A stretch of DNA of 64,000 nt from Desulfuromonas thiophila (GTDB lineage Bacteria; Desulfobacterota; Desulfuromonadia; Desulfuromonadales; Desulfuromonadaceae). The position numbers and the translations under genes are program-made. Shown piece by piece: positions 47,449-55,346 of the stretch. The stretch spans positions 62,001-126,000 of the forward strand of contig NZ_FNAQ01000002.1 of the NCBI RefSeq assembly GCF_900101955.1, given 5' to 3'. Position 1 is the first letter of the stretch. Each line of letters begins with the position of its first letter. The notes beneath the pieces are model-generated. The model searched no databases. It saw only the letters and a list, made by a program, of their open reading frames with translations, and was not told the origin of the DNA.

Positions 47449-47810
47449 GGGCTTATGCCGGCCAGCAGGGGCGCGAGACTGTCGCGACAGATGGGCTTGC
47501 AGACAAAGCCGATCCCGGCGGCTTCGGCCCGCTGCCGGGTGACGTCCTGGATGTTGGCGGTCACCAGGTGGATGGGCAGGTCCGGCTCCAGCTGCAGAAG
47601 CTCCAGCGCCAGATCGAGGCCATTGGTGTCCGGCATGTTGTAATCGAGCAGGGCCAGTTGTGGGTGTTCCTGCCGAACCTGTTCAAGAGCTTCGGCCCCG
47701 TTGCGGGCTTCAATAATCTGCCAGGCGGGAAAGTGCTGGCCAAAAATCTGGCGCAGCATCAGGCGGGCCAGACTGCTGTCGTCAACGATCAGAACCTTGT
47801 GCGCATTCAT
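47445..47810 (-). CDS. Single-domain response regulator (CheY-like)
   Basis: 121 residues, one receiver domain. Acidic pocket D10, D11; phospho-acceptor D56 (LLDYNMP); Thr84; Lys105 (VCKPI). It has no output domain. First gene of the minus-strand operon cheY-cheC-hybrid kinase-pleD. With 96 bases upstream of it containing the selC terminator, its promoter must be close; I could not choose one with confidence. Confidence 0.93.
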   Translation of the reverse strand: MNAHKVLIVDDSSLARLMLRQIFGQHFPAWQIIEARNGAEALEQVRQEHPQLALLDYNMPDTNGLDLALELLQLEPDLPIHLVTANIQDVTRQRAEAAGIGFVCKPICRDSLAPLLAGISP

Positions 47811-47844
47811 GGCGACCTCGTACCCCGGCGGTAAAGCGTCATTG

Positions 47845-47874
47845 TAAAAAACCCGCCGAAAACACAGCGGGTTT
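47845..47874 (-). terminator. Rho-independent terminator after selC
   Basis: On the minus strand AAACCCGC (47874-47867) pairs with GCGGGTTT (47856-47849) around a 10-base loop, and T residues continue to 47846. It lies 33 bases after the 3' end of tRNA-Sec. Confidence 0.8.
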
Positions 47875-47906
47875 GTGGACTTTCTTGGATTGTCTCGAAT
47901 GGACCT

Positions 47907-48002
47907 TGGCGGGAGCAGATGGGAATCGAACCCACCGGGGACGGGATGCGCCCCCCATCGGTTTTGAAGACCGTGAGCGCCACCAGGCTACTAGCTACTC
48001 CC
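47907..48002 (-). tRNA. selC: tRNA-Sec (anticodon TCA)
   Basis: 96 bases including an encoded CCA. 8-bp acceptor stem (GGGAGTAG/CTGCTCCC), discriminator G, anticodon arm GGTCTTCAAAACC with TCA, a very long variable arm (about 22 bases) and T arm GGTGGGTTCGATTCCCATC. The 8-bp acceptor, long variable arm and GCCA end are those of bacterial tRNA-Sec. It has its own promoter and terminator. Confidence 0.97.
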
Positions 48003-48019
48003 CCTGTTCAAGGGTTTCT

Positions 48020-48048
48020 TTTATAGCAGCTGCGGTTGATGCCTTCAA
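48020..48048 (-). promoter_or_regulatory. Promoter of selC
   Basis: Minus strand TTGAAG (48048-48043), 17-base spacer, TATAAA (48025-48020). The -10 box would place the transcription start about 10 bases before the tRNA 5' end. Thus selC need not depend on yedF transcription. Confidence 0.75.
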
Positions 48049-48132
48049 GGCTTTTCGCCGGCCGGTGCCAGAGGGAGGGGCAGAGAAGCGTGGCGCCGAA
48101 CGCAGGGGATGTCCTTTGGCTTTGCTCCGAGG

Positions 48133-48735
48133 TCAGGGTGATAGCACCCGGTTGGCGGCGCTGAGGGTTTCGATGGTTTCGAGCATGTTGGAAACCCGCC
48201 CGACGGCCAGCTGATCCTTCAGTTGGAAAAACTCCAGACACAGGCCGCAGACCGCGATGTCGACGCCGGCGGTTGCCATATTTTGCAGGGCTTCAAGGGT
48301 AGGTGATTCCGCGCAGGCCAGCTGGACGCCGCTGTTGACCAGCAACAGGGCTTTGGGCAGGGGACGCTGGCCGGCCAGGGTAAAGAGGAAGTTGCGCATC
48401 AGCAGTTGGCCGAGTTCCTCGCTGCCGCGGCCCATGGCGTTGCTGGCGATATAGGCAATCAGTTGCGGGTCGAGGGCTTCTGCCGGCTCGGCCGCTGCGG
48501 GCGCGATCTGGCAGGCAAGATCGTTATCAAGACGCAACTGCAGTTCGATGCCGTCGGGAGTGACCTGCGCCTGAACCTGATAGCCCTCGCGCTCGGCCAG
48601 CCGGCTGACGTTGGCCTGGGCGATGCTGTCGGCCACCAGTACGGTGACGGGTTCGCCCGGGTGGTCAAGCAGGTGCTTGCGGGTTTCCAGGACCGGCTGG
48701 GGACACTGGAGCTGCCGGCAGTCCAGAATCTTCAT
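48133..48735 (-). CDS. yedF: YedF-type selenium metabolism protein (TusA-like plus DsrE-like domain)
   Basis: 200 residues. N-terminal TusA/SirA-like domain with the CPxP motif CPQP (11-14) in 'MKILDCRQLQCPQPVLETRK'; C-terminal DsrE/F-like domain (about 95-200) with 'LLLVNSGVQLACAES' and CGLC. This two-domain form is the one found almost only in selenium-using bacteria and named selenium metabolism protein YedF. It could carry Se or S as a persulfide/perselenide on Cys11. ATG 48735 follows AAGGAGA. It lies directly upstream of selC on the same strand. Function in vivo is not established. Confidence 0.9.
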   Translation of the reverse strand: MKILDCRQLQCPQPVLETRKHLLDHPGEPVTVLVADSIAQANVSRLAEREGYQVQAQVTPDGIELQLRLDNDLACQIAPAAAEPAEALDPQLIAYIASNAMGRGSEELGQLLMRNFLFTLAGQRPLPKALLLVNSGVQLACAESPTLEALQNMATAGVDIAVCGLCLEFFQLKDQLAVGRVSNMLETIETLSAANRVLSP

Positions 48736-48858
48736 AGTGTTCTCCTTGTATTCAGTCGCACAATAGAAGTGATCGGATCGGCCGATGGTAATGCCATTGC
48801 CTGCCGCGAGGCAAGCCCGAAGAACAGAGGCCGGAAGGCGCAGCGCAAAGTAAGCCGG

Positions 48859-48897
48859 GCCGGGCGCGCCATCGTCGTGCGACGGGGCGCACCCGGC
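48859..48897 (-). other. Large imperfect hairpin between the RlmD-like gene and yedF
   Basis: Arms GCCGGG (48859-48864) and CCCGGC (48892-48897), then GCG/CGC, CC/GG and CGTCG/CGACG with a 2-base loop: about 17 pairs with one mismatch and one bulge. It begins 20 bases after the RlmD-like gene's stop. No T-run follows, so it may be an RNA stabiliser or a Rho-dependent end. Confidence 0.5.
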
Positions 48898-48916
48898 TAC
48901 GGTGCCGGAGTGGCCA

Positions 48917-50308
48917 TCAGGGTTGAAGGCGCAGACGCACCAGGGTTTCAACATGGGGTGTCTGGGGAAACATGTCGATGGGCTGGAGGCAGTCCAGGGT
49001 GTAGCCTTGGGCCAGCAGCTGGTGCAGGTCACGCGCCAGACTGTGCGGATGGCACGACAGATAGATCAGCTGCGCTGGTCGCAGCTGGCCGAGGGCTTCG
49101 AGTACGGCGGCGTCGCAGCCGCTGCGTGGCGGATTGACGACGGCGACATCGATGACCTGACCTTCGGTCACCAGATCGGCGGCGGCCTCGGCGGCATCGG
49201 CATTGATGAAGCGGCAGTTGCTCAGGCGGTTGTGGCTGGCGGCGGCGCGGGCATTGTCGCAGGCTTGCGGGTTGATTTCGATGCCGAGGACCTGGCCGCC
49301 GCGGCGGGCCAGATGCAGGGCAATACCACCGACGCCGCCGTAAAGGTCAAGAGCTGTTTTGCCTTCTGTCAGGCCCGCCCAGTCGGCAATCTGGCGGTAG
49401 ATGCGCGCCGCCTGGGCATGATTGACCTGAAAGAACGAGGTTGGCGAGAGTTGCAGCCGTACATCGCCGATCTGGTCGAACAGGCTGTCGACGCCGAGCA
49501 GCCGCAGGTTGTTGTTGCTGAATACCACATTGCCGCTCGACGGGTTGATGTTGAGATGCACGCCGATGATTTCAGGCACCTTTTTCTGCAGCCACTTGGC
49601 CAGGTGGGTGAAGTCACGCAGGTTGCGTTCCGTGCCGACCAGCGTCACCAGCGCCCTGTTGTGCAGCGGGCTGACCCGCACGGCCAGATAACGCAGCAGG
49701 CCGCGCTGGCTGATGGGGTTGTAGACATGCAGCTTCTGGTGCTCGATTTCCTCGCGCAGGGCCTGGGCAATGCGGTTGATCAGGGGATGCTGCTGCGGGC
49801 AGTCGCCAATATCGATCACCCGATGGCTGCCGCGCTGGTACAGACCGACCAGGGCCTTGCCCTGTACCTTGGCCAGGGCCAGTTTGGCGGTGGTGCGGTA
49901 GCCGAGCGGTTCCGGTGCCTGCCACAGGGGTGCGATGGCCTGTCCGGCCAGTTCCGGATAGAGTGCCAGCGCCTGGCGCAGCTGGTCGGTCTTGAAGTCG
50001 CACTGGGCGGCATAGGACAGGTGCAGCAGCGGGCAGCCGGGACAGCGTGGAAAACGCGGGCAGGGCGGCGCGACCCGATCGGCATGGGGGCGGGTCACCT
50101 TGAGCAGCAGGGCGCTGCGGCGGTGTTGGCCTTCGTGCTCGACCCGCACAATGACCTCCTCGCCCGGCAGCACTCCGGCGACCAGCAGTTCCTTGCCGTC
50201 TTCACGGACGACGCCAAGGCCGTCGCCATTGAGCGATTCGATGGTAATGCGGCGGGGCGGTTGCGCCGGGCGGCGGGGAATGCGTTTGTTCGGTCGGGTC
50301 TGGGCCAT
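48917..50308 (-). CDS. 23S rRNA (uracil-C5)-methyltransferase, RlmD/RumA family
   Basis: 463 residues. N-terminal TRAM domain ('RITIESLNGDGLGVVREDGKELLVAGVLPGE' in sections), then a 4Fe-4S motif ('PPCPRFPRCPGCPLLH' with a fourth Cys in IGDCPQ), the SAM domain ('LDLYGGVGGIALHLA', 'VVNPPRSGCD') and the catalytic Cys in 'IYLSCHPHSLARDL'. It is typical of TrmA/RlmD/RlmC methyltransferases that make m5U in 23S rRNA; which uridine cannot be told. ATG 50308 is chosen because the longer open frame upstream has no homologous features. Confidence 0.93.
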   Translation of the reverse strand: MAQTRPNKRIPRRPAQPPRRITIESLNGDGLGVVREDGKELLVAGVLPGEEVIVRVEHEGQHRRSALLLKVTRPHADRVAPPCPRFPRCPGCPLLHLSYAAQCDFKTDQLRQALALYPELAGQAIAPLWQAPEPLGYRTTAKLALAKVQGKALVGLYQRGSHRVIDIGDCPQQHPLINRIAQALREEIEHQKLHVYNPISQRGLLRYLAVRVSPLHNRALVTLVGTERNLRDFTHLAKWLQKKVPEIIGVHLNINPSSGNVVFSNNNLRLLGVDSLFDQIGDVRLQLSPTSFFQVNHAQAARIYRQIADWAGLTEGKTALDLYGGVGGIALHLARRGGQVLGIEINPQACDNARAAASHNRLSNCRFINADAAEAAADLVTEGQVIDVAVVNPPRSGCDAAVLEALGQLRPAQLIYLSCHPHSLARDLHQLLAQGYTLDCLQPIDMFPQTPHVETLVRLRLQP

Positions 50309-50392
50309 GGTGATTCTCGTCGTTGAGGGGAAGGAACAGGAAAAAGAAAAAGGACCGCAAGCGGCGCCGGGAAAGGTACTGAAATGCCCGGC

Positions 50393-50421
50393 ACGGTAGC
50401 GGTAGAGCGACGACCTGTCAA
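50393..50421 (-). promoter_or_regulatory. Candidate promoter for the RlmD-like gene
   Basis: Minus strand TTGACA (50421-50416), 17-base spacer, TACCGT (50398-50393). Perfect -35 box, weak -10 box (3/6). Confidence 0.5.
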
Positions 50422-50438
50422 CTGCTGTGTCCTGCCCC

Positions 50439-50468
50439 TTGACCGGTGGCGCCTGCCTGTGGCTAGAT
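50439..50468 (+). promoter_or_regulatory. Candidate promoter for ispG
   Basis: TTGACC (50439-50444), 18-base spacer, CTAGAT (50463-50468). It would give a leader of about 145 bases before the ispG start. Confidence 0.4.
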
Positions 50469-50620
50469 GCCGGCTGCGGCCGGTACCGACGGCGAGGACG
50501 TCTTGCGATGTTATCGCCGCGCCCACGGATGAGCACGCAGGCCGCGTTTTCGCTTTGCGGGGGACAAAAGGCCGTGGACGGATTTTTTGCGACTTACATC
50601 AAAAAAAGGGCTCACAGACC

Positions 50621-51724
50621 ATGGCAACAATAGAAACCTGCTCGCCTCGGCGCCAGCGTACCCGTCAGCTGCAGGTGGGCGCGGTGGCCGTTGGCGGTGG
50701 CGCGCCGGTAACGGTGCAGTCCATGTGCAATACCGATACCCGCGATGTCGCCGCCACCCTGGCGCAGATTGCGGCACTGGTGGCGGCTGGCTGCGAGATC
50801 GTGCGGGTCGCCGTCCCCGATGCCGAAGCCGCGGCGGCCCTGCCGGCGCTGGTGCGGGGCTGCGCCGTGCCGCTGGTGGCCGACATTCATTTTGACTATC
50901 GCCTGGCGCTGCAGGCGCTGACGGCCGGTGTGGCCTGTCTGCGGATCAATCCCGGCAATATCGGCGCGCGCTGGAAGGTGGCCGAGGTGGTGGCCGCCTG
51001 CCGGGAACGGGCCGTGCCCATCCGTATTGGTGTCAACGGCGGTTCGCTGGAAAAGTCACTGCTGGAAAAGCATGGCCATGCCAGCGCCGCCGCCTTGGTG
51101 GAAAGTGCCCTTGGCCACATCCGCATTCTCGAAGACCTCGATTATCCCCAGCTCAAGGTCAGCCTTAAGGCCTCTGACGTGCCGCGTACCCTGGCCGCTT
51201 ACCGCCAGCTGGCGGGGCAGGTCGATTATCCGCTGCACATCGGCATTACCGAGGCTGGCACTACCTGGGCCGGCACCATCAAGAGCGCCGTTGGTCTTGG
51301 CGCCCTGCTGTGCGACGGACTGGGTGACACCCTGCGGGTGTCTCTCACGGGCGATCCGGTGGAGGAGGTGCGGGTTGGCTGGCAGATTCTCAAGGCTGCC
51401 GGCCTGCGCCAGCGCGGCCCGGTGTTTGTCAGCTGTCCGACCTGCGGTCGTTGCCAGATTGATCTGATCCCGCTGGCTGAAGAGGTGGAACGGCGCCTGG
51501 CCGGTCTGCGTCTGCCGCTGACCATTGCCGTGATGGGATGTGTCGTCAATGGGCCGGGTGAGGCGCGCGAGGCCGATCTGGGCATTGCCGGCGGCCGCGA
51601 TGTCGGCCTGCTGTTCCGCCAGGGACAGGTACTGCGGCGCCTGCCGCAGGCGCAACTGGCCGATGCCCTGGTGGCCGAGGCCCTGGCGCTGGAGCGGGAA
51701 CTGCTGGCGGCGCAAGGGCATTAG
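50621..51724 (+). CDS. ispG: (E)-4-hydroxy-3-methylbut-2-enyl-diphosphate synthase IspG (GcpE)
   Basis: 367 residues. The TIM-barrel part has 'VTVQSMCNTDTRDVAATLAQIAAL' and 'VADIHFDYRLAL'; the 4Fe-4S ligands are in 'VSCPTCGRCQIDL' and 'VMGCVVNGPGEAREADLG' with the nearby Glu. It is the penultimate enzyme of the MEP isoprenoid pathway, making undecaprenyl and quinone precursors. ATG 50621 is chosen since conserved sequence starts shortly after it. It is a single gene, convergent with the AAA ATPase gene. Confidence 0.97.
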   Translation: MATIETCSPRRQRTRQLQVGAVAVGGGAPVTVQSMCNTDTRDVAATLAQIAALVAAGCEIVRVAVPDAEAAAALPALVRGCAVPLVADIHFDYRLALQALTAGVACLRINPGNIGARWKVAEVVAACRERAVPIRIGVNGGSLEKSLLEKHGHASAAALVESALGHIRILEDLDYPQLKVSLKASDVPRTLAAYRQLAGQVDYPLHIGITEAGTTWAGTIKSAVGLGALLCDGLGDTLRVSLTGDPVEEVRVGWQILKAAGLRQRGPVFVSCPTCGRCQIDLIPLAEEVERRLAGLRLPLTIAVMGCVVNGPGEAREADLGIAGGRDVGLLFRQGQVLRRLPQAQLADALVAEALALERELLAAQGH

Positions 51725-51730
51725 CAAGAT

Positions 51731-51762
51731 GGTGAAAACGTCCCCTCCCGGCTTTTTTCACC
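51731..51762. terminator. Weak candidate terminator between convergent genes
   Basis: GGTGAAAA (51731-51738) pairs with TTTTCACC (51755-51762) around a 16-base loop, with TTTTTT in the second arm and AAAA in the first. It lies 7 bases after the ispG stop and could act in either direction, but the stem is AT-rich. Confidence 0.35.
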
Positions 51763-51918
51763 GATGTCAGCCGAAAAGGCACTTTTTCGTCTTGCCCACA
51801 AAATCGATCCATTACGGCGCAATCATTGATTCTGGTCGCCCATCCGTGGGCTCTGCAAGCTGTTGTTCAGTAGCCTGATAGCCGGCCTTTGGCAGCGTTC
51901 GCCGCTTCGGCCGTTGTG

Positions 51919-53409
51919 CTATTCGGCAGCCTCGCTGGCCGGCACGGCGCGCTTGAAGGCCCAGGCCTCAATGCGTTTGATCTGCTCGGCCATGGTAACA
52001 GAAATGGGGACGGTTTTGCCGAGGGCCTCCATGATGTCGCGCTGGCTCATGGGTCGTTGCTGGGCCAGGGCCTCGAATTTGGCGCTGGCCACGGCTTGCT
52101 CGATCTCGGCGCCGGAAAAACCCCGGCTTGAGTGGGCCAGGGTGTCGATGTCGAAGGCTTCGGGCTGCTGGCCCTGGGCGCGCAGGTGGATATCGAAAAT
52201 CGTGCGGCGTTCCTTCAGCCCCGGCAGGGCGATGTAGAAGATTTCGTCGAAGCGGCCCTTGCGCAGCACCTCGGCCGGCAGCATTTCGATGGCATTGGCC
52301 GTGGCGGCGACGAATACCGGGGCCTGTTTTTCCTGCATCCAGGTGAGGAAATAGCCGAGCACGCGCGAAGCGCTGCCGCCGGCCGACTTGAAGCCCTGCT
52401 CGGAAATGCCCGATTCCAGTTCATCGATCCACAACACGCAGGGCGCCATGGCCTCGGCCAGGGCGCAGGCCTGGTGCAGGCTGCGTTCGGGCGAACCGTA
52501 GGTGCCTTCGTAGACAGTCGCCATGTCGAGGCGCAACAGCGGCAGATGCCAGCGAGCGGCAATGGCCTTGACGAACAGACTCTTGCCGCAGCCGCTGATG
52601 CCCATCAGCAGCACGCCTTTGGGCAGGTTTTCACCCCGCGCCAACTCTTCGGTGCCGAAGGCTCTTTCGCGCTTTTCCATCCAGCGCTTGAGATTTTCCA
52701 TGCCGCCGACCTGGTCCGGGGTGAGCCGGTTGTCAACAAATTCGAGTACGCCAGCCTGTTCGACGGCGCGCTTCTTGTCGAGGTGCAGGGCATTGACCAC
52801 CTCGTCGAGCTGATTGGTCTTGCTTACCCGTGCCAGCCGCAGGGCGCGTTCAAGGCGCAGCAGGTCGAGACCGAGAGCGGCGCTGACCAACTGCTTGAGG
52901 GCGTCCGTTTCGCCAAGCAGACGATCCATGAAGGGATCGTTGGCACGGCTGCCTTCGAGAAAAGCCGCCAGTTCGGCCGCGCCTGGCAGGGCGTGTTCCA
53001 GTTGTACCAGCAGCGGTTGCAGTGCTTCGGGCAGATTGCTGCCCGGTGGGCAAAGAAAGATCAGACACTTGCGTGTGACGGGACGTTGCTGGGCACAGTC
53101 GCTGAGCAGCCGCAGGAGCGCCGGGCTGTCGTGCCAGAACCAGTGCAGATCGCTGAAGACGTAGATGGCCGGTCCCGGCTGATCGACGGCCTGGCGCAGG
53201 GCGGCCGTCGGGTCGGTGGTGCTGTCACCGTCGGCAAAACCGCGCACACAGTCCCATTGGCGGATGCCGTTCACCTCTTTGACACCGCGTTCGACGGCGG
53301 CCTGAATCAGGCGGATGCTGCGCTGCTCGTTGCCGGTGCCAATGCACAGCAGACTGGTGCCGGCCAGGATATGTTGCACCAGATTGGCCAGGCTGAGGGT
53401 TTCCTTCAT
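51919..53409 (-). CDS. Ycf46-like AAA+ ATPase
   Basis: 496 residues. The N-terminal half (1-225) is a degenerate ATPase-like region without a clear Walker A. The C-terminal half is a full AAA+ module: GISGCGKS (270-277), Walker B CVLWIDE (324-330), '[13 protein letters not shown]', 'FVAATAN', sensor/arginine region '[15 protein letters not shown]' and '[14 protein letters not shown]'. This layout is that of Ycf46-type proteins of cyanobacteria, plastids and various bacteria; the role is not settled. ATG 53409 follows AAAGGAGA. It is divergent from proS, and a candidate promoter (TTCGCA, 16 bases, TGTAAA, 53467-53494) overlaps that of proS. Confidence 0.88.
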   Translation of the reverse strand: MKETLSLANLVQHILAGTSLLCIGTGNEQRSIRLIQAAVERGVKEVNGIRQWDCVRGFADGDSTTDPTAALRQAVDQPGPAIYVFSDLHWFWHDSPALLRLLSDCAQQRPVTRKCLIFLCPPGSNLPEALQPLLVQLEHALPGAAELAAFLEGSRANDPFMDRLLGETDALKQLVSAALGLDLLRLERALRLARVSKTNQLDEVVNALHLDKKRAVEQAGVLEFVDNRLTPDQVGGMENLKRWMEKRERAFGTEELARGENLPKGVLLMGISGCGKSLFVKAIAARWHLPLLRLDMATVYEGTYGSPERSLHQACALAEAMAPCVLWIDELESGISEQGFKSAGGSASRVLGYFLTWMQEKQAPVFVAATANAIEMLPAEVLRKGRFDEIFYIALPGLKERRTIFDIHLRAQGQQPEAFDIDTLAHSSRGFSGAEIEQAVASAKFEALAQQRPMSQRDIMEALGKTVPISVTMAEQIKRIEAWAFKRAVPASEAAE

Positions 53410-53460
53410 GGCAGTCTCCTTTGATGTGCGCCGTGCCACCAGCGGGTGGCGGGCTGTGCG

Positions 53461-53489
53461 TTGCAATTTACACGGAAATGGGCTAGTTT
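53461..53489 (+). promoter_or_regulatory. Candidate promoter for proS and downstream genes
   Basis: TTGCAA (53461-53466), 17-base spacer, TAGTTT (53484-53489). Moderate match. The following 130 bases before the proS start hold no gene or clear structure that I can see. Confidence 0.4.
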
Positions 53490-53624
53490 GCGAATCCTGT
53501 CCGACTAATGGCGTGGATTCTGGCGTAACTGTGCCGGATTGCGTTCATTTTTCTGCCACGGGCGGGCGTGCGGGCACGTCCGGTCATGGTGCTGCCAATA
53601 ACCTGTTAATGGAAACCGTTTATC

Positions 53625-55343
53625 ATGCGTCTTAGCCAGTACCTGTTGCCGACTGTCAAGGAAACCCCGGCCGATGCCGAAATTGCCAGCCATCAGCTGA
53701 TGTTGCGGGCCGGCATGATCCGTCGCATCGCCGCTGGTATCTATACCTACCTGCCCTTTGGTCTGCGCGCCGTGCGCAAGGTCGAGCAGATCGTGCGCGA
53801 GGAAATGGATCGTGCTGGAGCACTGGAACTGCTGATGCCGATGGTGATTCCCGCCGAGTTGTGGCAGGAGTCAGGTCGCTGGCAGCAGTACGGTCGTGAA
53901 CTTCTGCGCCTGAAGGATCGCAAGGACGCTGAATTCTGCCTTGGTCCGACCCATGAAGAGGTGATTACCGATGTGGTGCGTGGTACCGTGAAATCCTATC
54001 GCCAGCTGCCGCTGAACCTTTACCAGATTCAGGGCAAGTTCCGCGACGAGATCCGGCCGCGCTTCGGTCTGATGCGTGGTCGTGAATTCATCATGAAGGA
54101 TGCCTATTCCTTCGATCTCGATTCCGCCGGTGCCGATAGCGCCTACGAGCGCATGTACCTTGCCTATCAGCGCATCTTTAAACGCTGTGGCCTGCAGTTC
54201 CGCGCCGTCGAGGCCGATACCGGCAATATCGGCGGCTCCTCATCTCATGAATTCATGGTGCTGGCGGCTTCGGGCGAGGACGCCATTGTGTCCTGCGACA
54301 GCTGCGACTATGCCGCCAATGTTGAAAAGGCCCAGGTGCGCCTGCCGGCCGGGCCGCGTCCGGCGGCGACGCAGGCACTGGAACTGGTGGCAACGCCCGG
54401 CCGCAAGACGGTAGAGGAGGTGGCCGCGTTTCTGGGGATCGAACTGTGGCGTCTGGTCAAGACCCTGCTGCTGCAGACCGACAGCGGTGAGCGGTTGGCA
54501 GTGCTGTTGCGTGGCGACCACAGCCTCAATACCATCAAGCTGTGCCGTCTGCTGGGCTGTCAGCAGGTGCAGCTGCTCGACGAGGCGGAGGTGCAGCAGT
54601 TGAGTGGTGCGCCGGCCGGCTTTGCCGGACCGCTGGGGCTGGCCTGTCGCATTATCGCTGACCGCGAACTGAGTCTGCTGGCTGATTTTGTTGTTGGCGC
54701 CAACCAGGCCGATCACCACTATCGGGGGGTGAATCTGGAGCGCGATCTGCAGATTGGCGAGTTTGCCGATCTGCGTCAGGCTCAGGCCGGCGATGGCTGC
54801 CCGCGCTGTGCTGGGCATCTGCAGGCCTGGCGCGGCATCGAGGTCGGACATGTGTTCAAGCTGGGCACCAAATATTCCGAGGCCCTGGGCGCCACCGTGC
54901 TCAATGCCGAGGGGCGCGAGGAGCCCTTGGTGATGGGCTGTTACGGCATTGGTATCGGTCGCACCGTGGCCTCGGCCATTGAGCAGAATCATGATGAAAA
55001 CGGCATCATTTTTCCCATGCCCATCGCTCCGTACCAGGTGCTGATTGTGCTGCTCAACCCCAAGGAGGATGCGGCGCGCGAGGCGGCCCAGCAGCTGTAC
55101 GATCAATTGCTGCAGGCGGGAGTCGAAGTGCTGTTCGATGATCGTGACGAGCGTCCCGGCAGCAAGTTCAAGGATGCGGATTTGCTTGGTATTCCGATGC
55201 GGGTGACCGTGGGCGGACGGAGTCTCAAGGAGGGGGTTATCGAGGTGCAGGCCCGTGCCGATGGCCAGCAGTGGCGGCTGACACAGGCCGAAACGGCCGA
55301 CTGGCTGTGCTGCCAGGTGCGTCAGGCGCTGGCGGAGTCCTAG
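53625..55343 (+). CDS. proS: Prolyl-tRNA synthetase (bacterial type with editing domain)
   Basis: 572 residues, the usual length for the bacterial form with the YbaK-like editing insertion (about 225-400). Class II motifs: motif 2 '[21 protein letters not shown]' in two parts and motif 3 '[21 protein letters not shown]'; the anticodon domain closes the protein. It charges tRNA-Pro and removes Ala mischarged to it. It heads proS-DUF4388-pyrF-rlmB-like, with overlaps or gaps of 3 bases or less between all four. Confidence 0.97.
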   Translation: MRLSQYLLPTVKETPADAEIASHQLMLRAGMIRRIAAGIYTYLPFGLRAVRKVEQIVREEMDRAGALELLMPMVIPAELWQESGRWQQYGRELLRLKDRKDAEFCLGPTHEEVITDVVRGTVKSYRQLPLNLYQIQGKFRDEIRPRFGLMRGREFIMKDAYSFDLDSAGADSAYERMYLAYQRIFKRCGLQFRAVEADTGNIGGSSSHEFMVLAASGEDAIVSCDSCDYAANVEKAQVRLPAGPRPAATQALELVATPGRKTVEEVAAFLGIELWRLVKTLLLQTDSGERLAVLLRGDHSLNTIKLCRLLGCQQVQLLDEAEVQQLSGAPAGFAGPLGLACRIIADRELSLLADFVVGANQADHHYRGVNLERDLQIGEFADLRQAQAGDGCPRCAGHLQAWRGIEVGHVFKLGTKYSEALGATVLNAEGREEPLVMGCYGIGIGRTVASAIEQNHDENGIIFPMPIAPYQVLIVLLNPKEDAAREAAQQLYDQLLQAGVEVLFDDRDERPGSKFKDADLLGIPMRVTVGGRSLKEGVIEVQARADGQQWRLTQAETADWLCCQVRQALAES

Positions 55344-55346
55344 GGC

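Larger units (their letters stand above)
50309..50620 (+). other. 312-base divergent intergenic region
   Basis: The gap between the RlmD-like gene (minus) and ispG (plus) holds two opposed candidate promoters (50393-50421 minus, 50439-50468 plus) and the start of the long ispG leader. I see no small gene, tRNA or repeat. The ispG frame is open through it, but without a plausible N-terminus. Confidence 0.6.

Noticed and set aside
50384-50620. N-terminal extension of IspG
   Set aside because: The extra residues are not IspG-like, and the region contains candidate promoters and a long leader; the family starts near 50,621.
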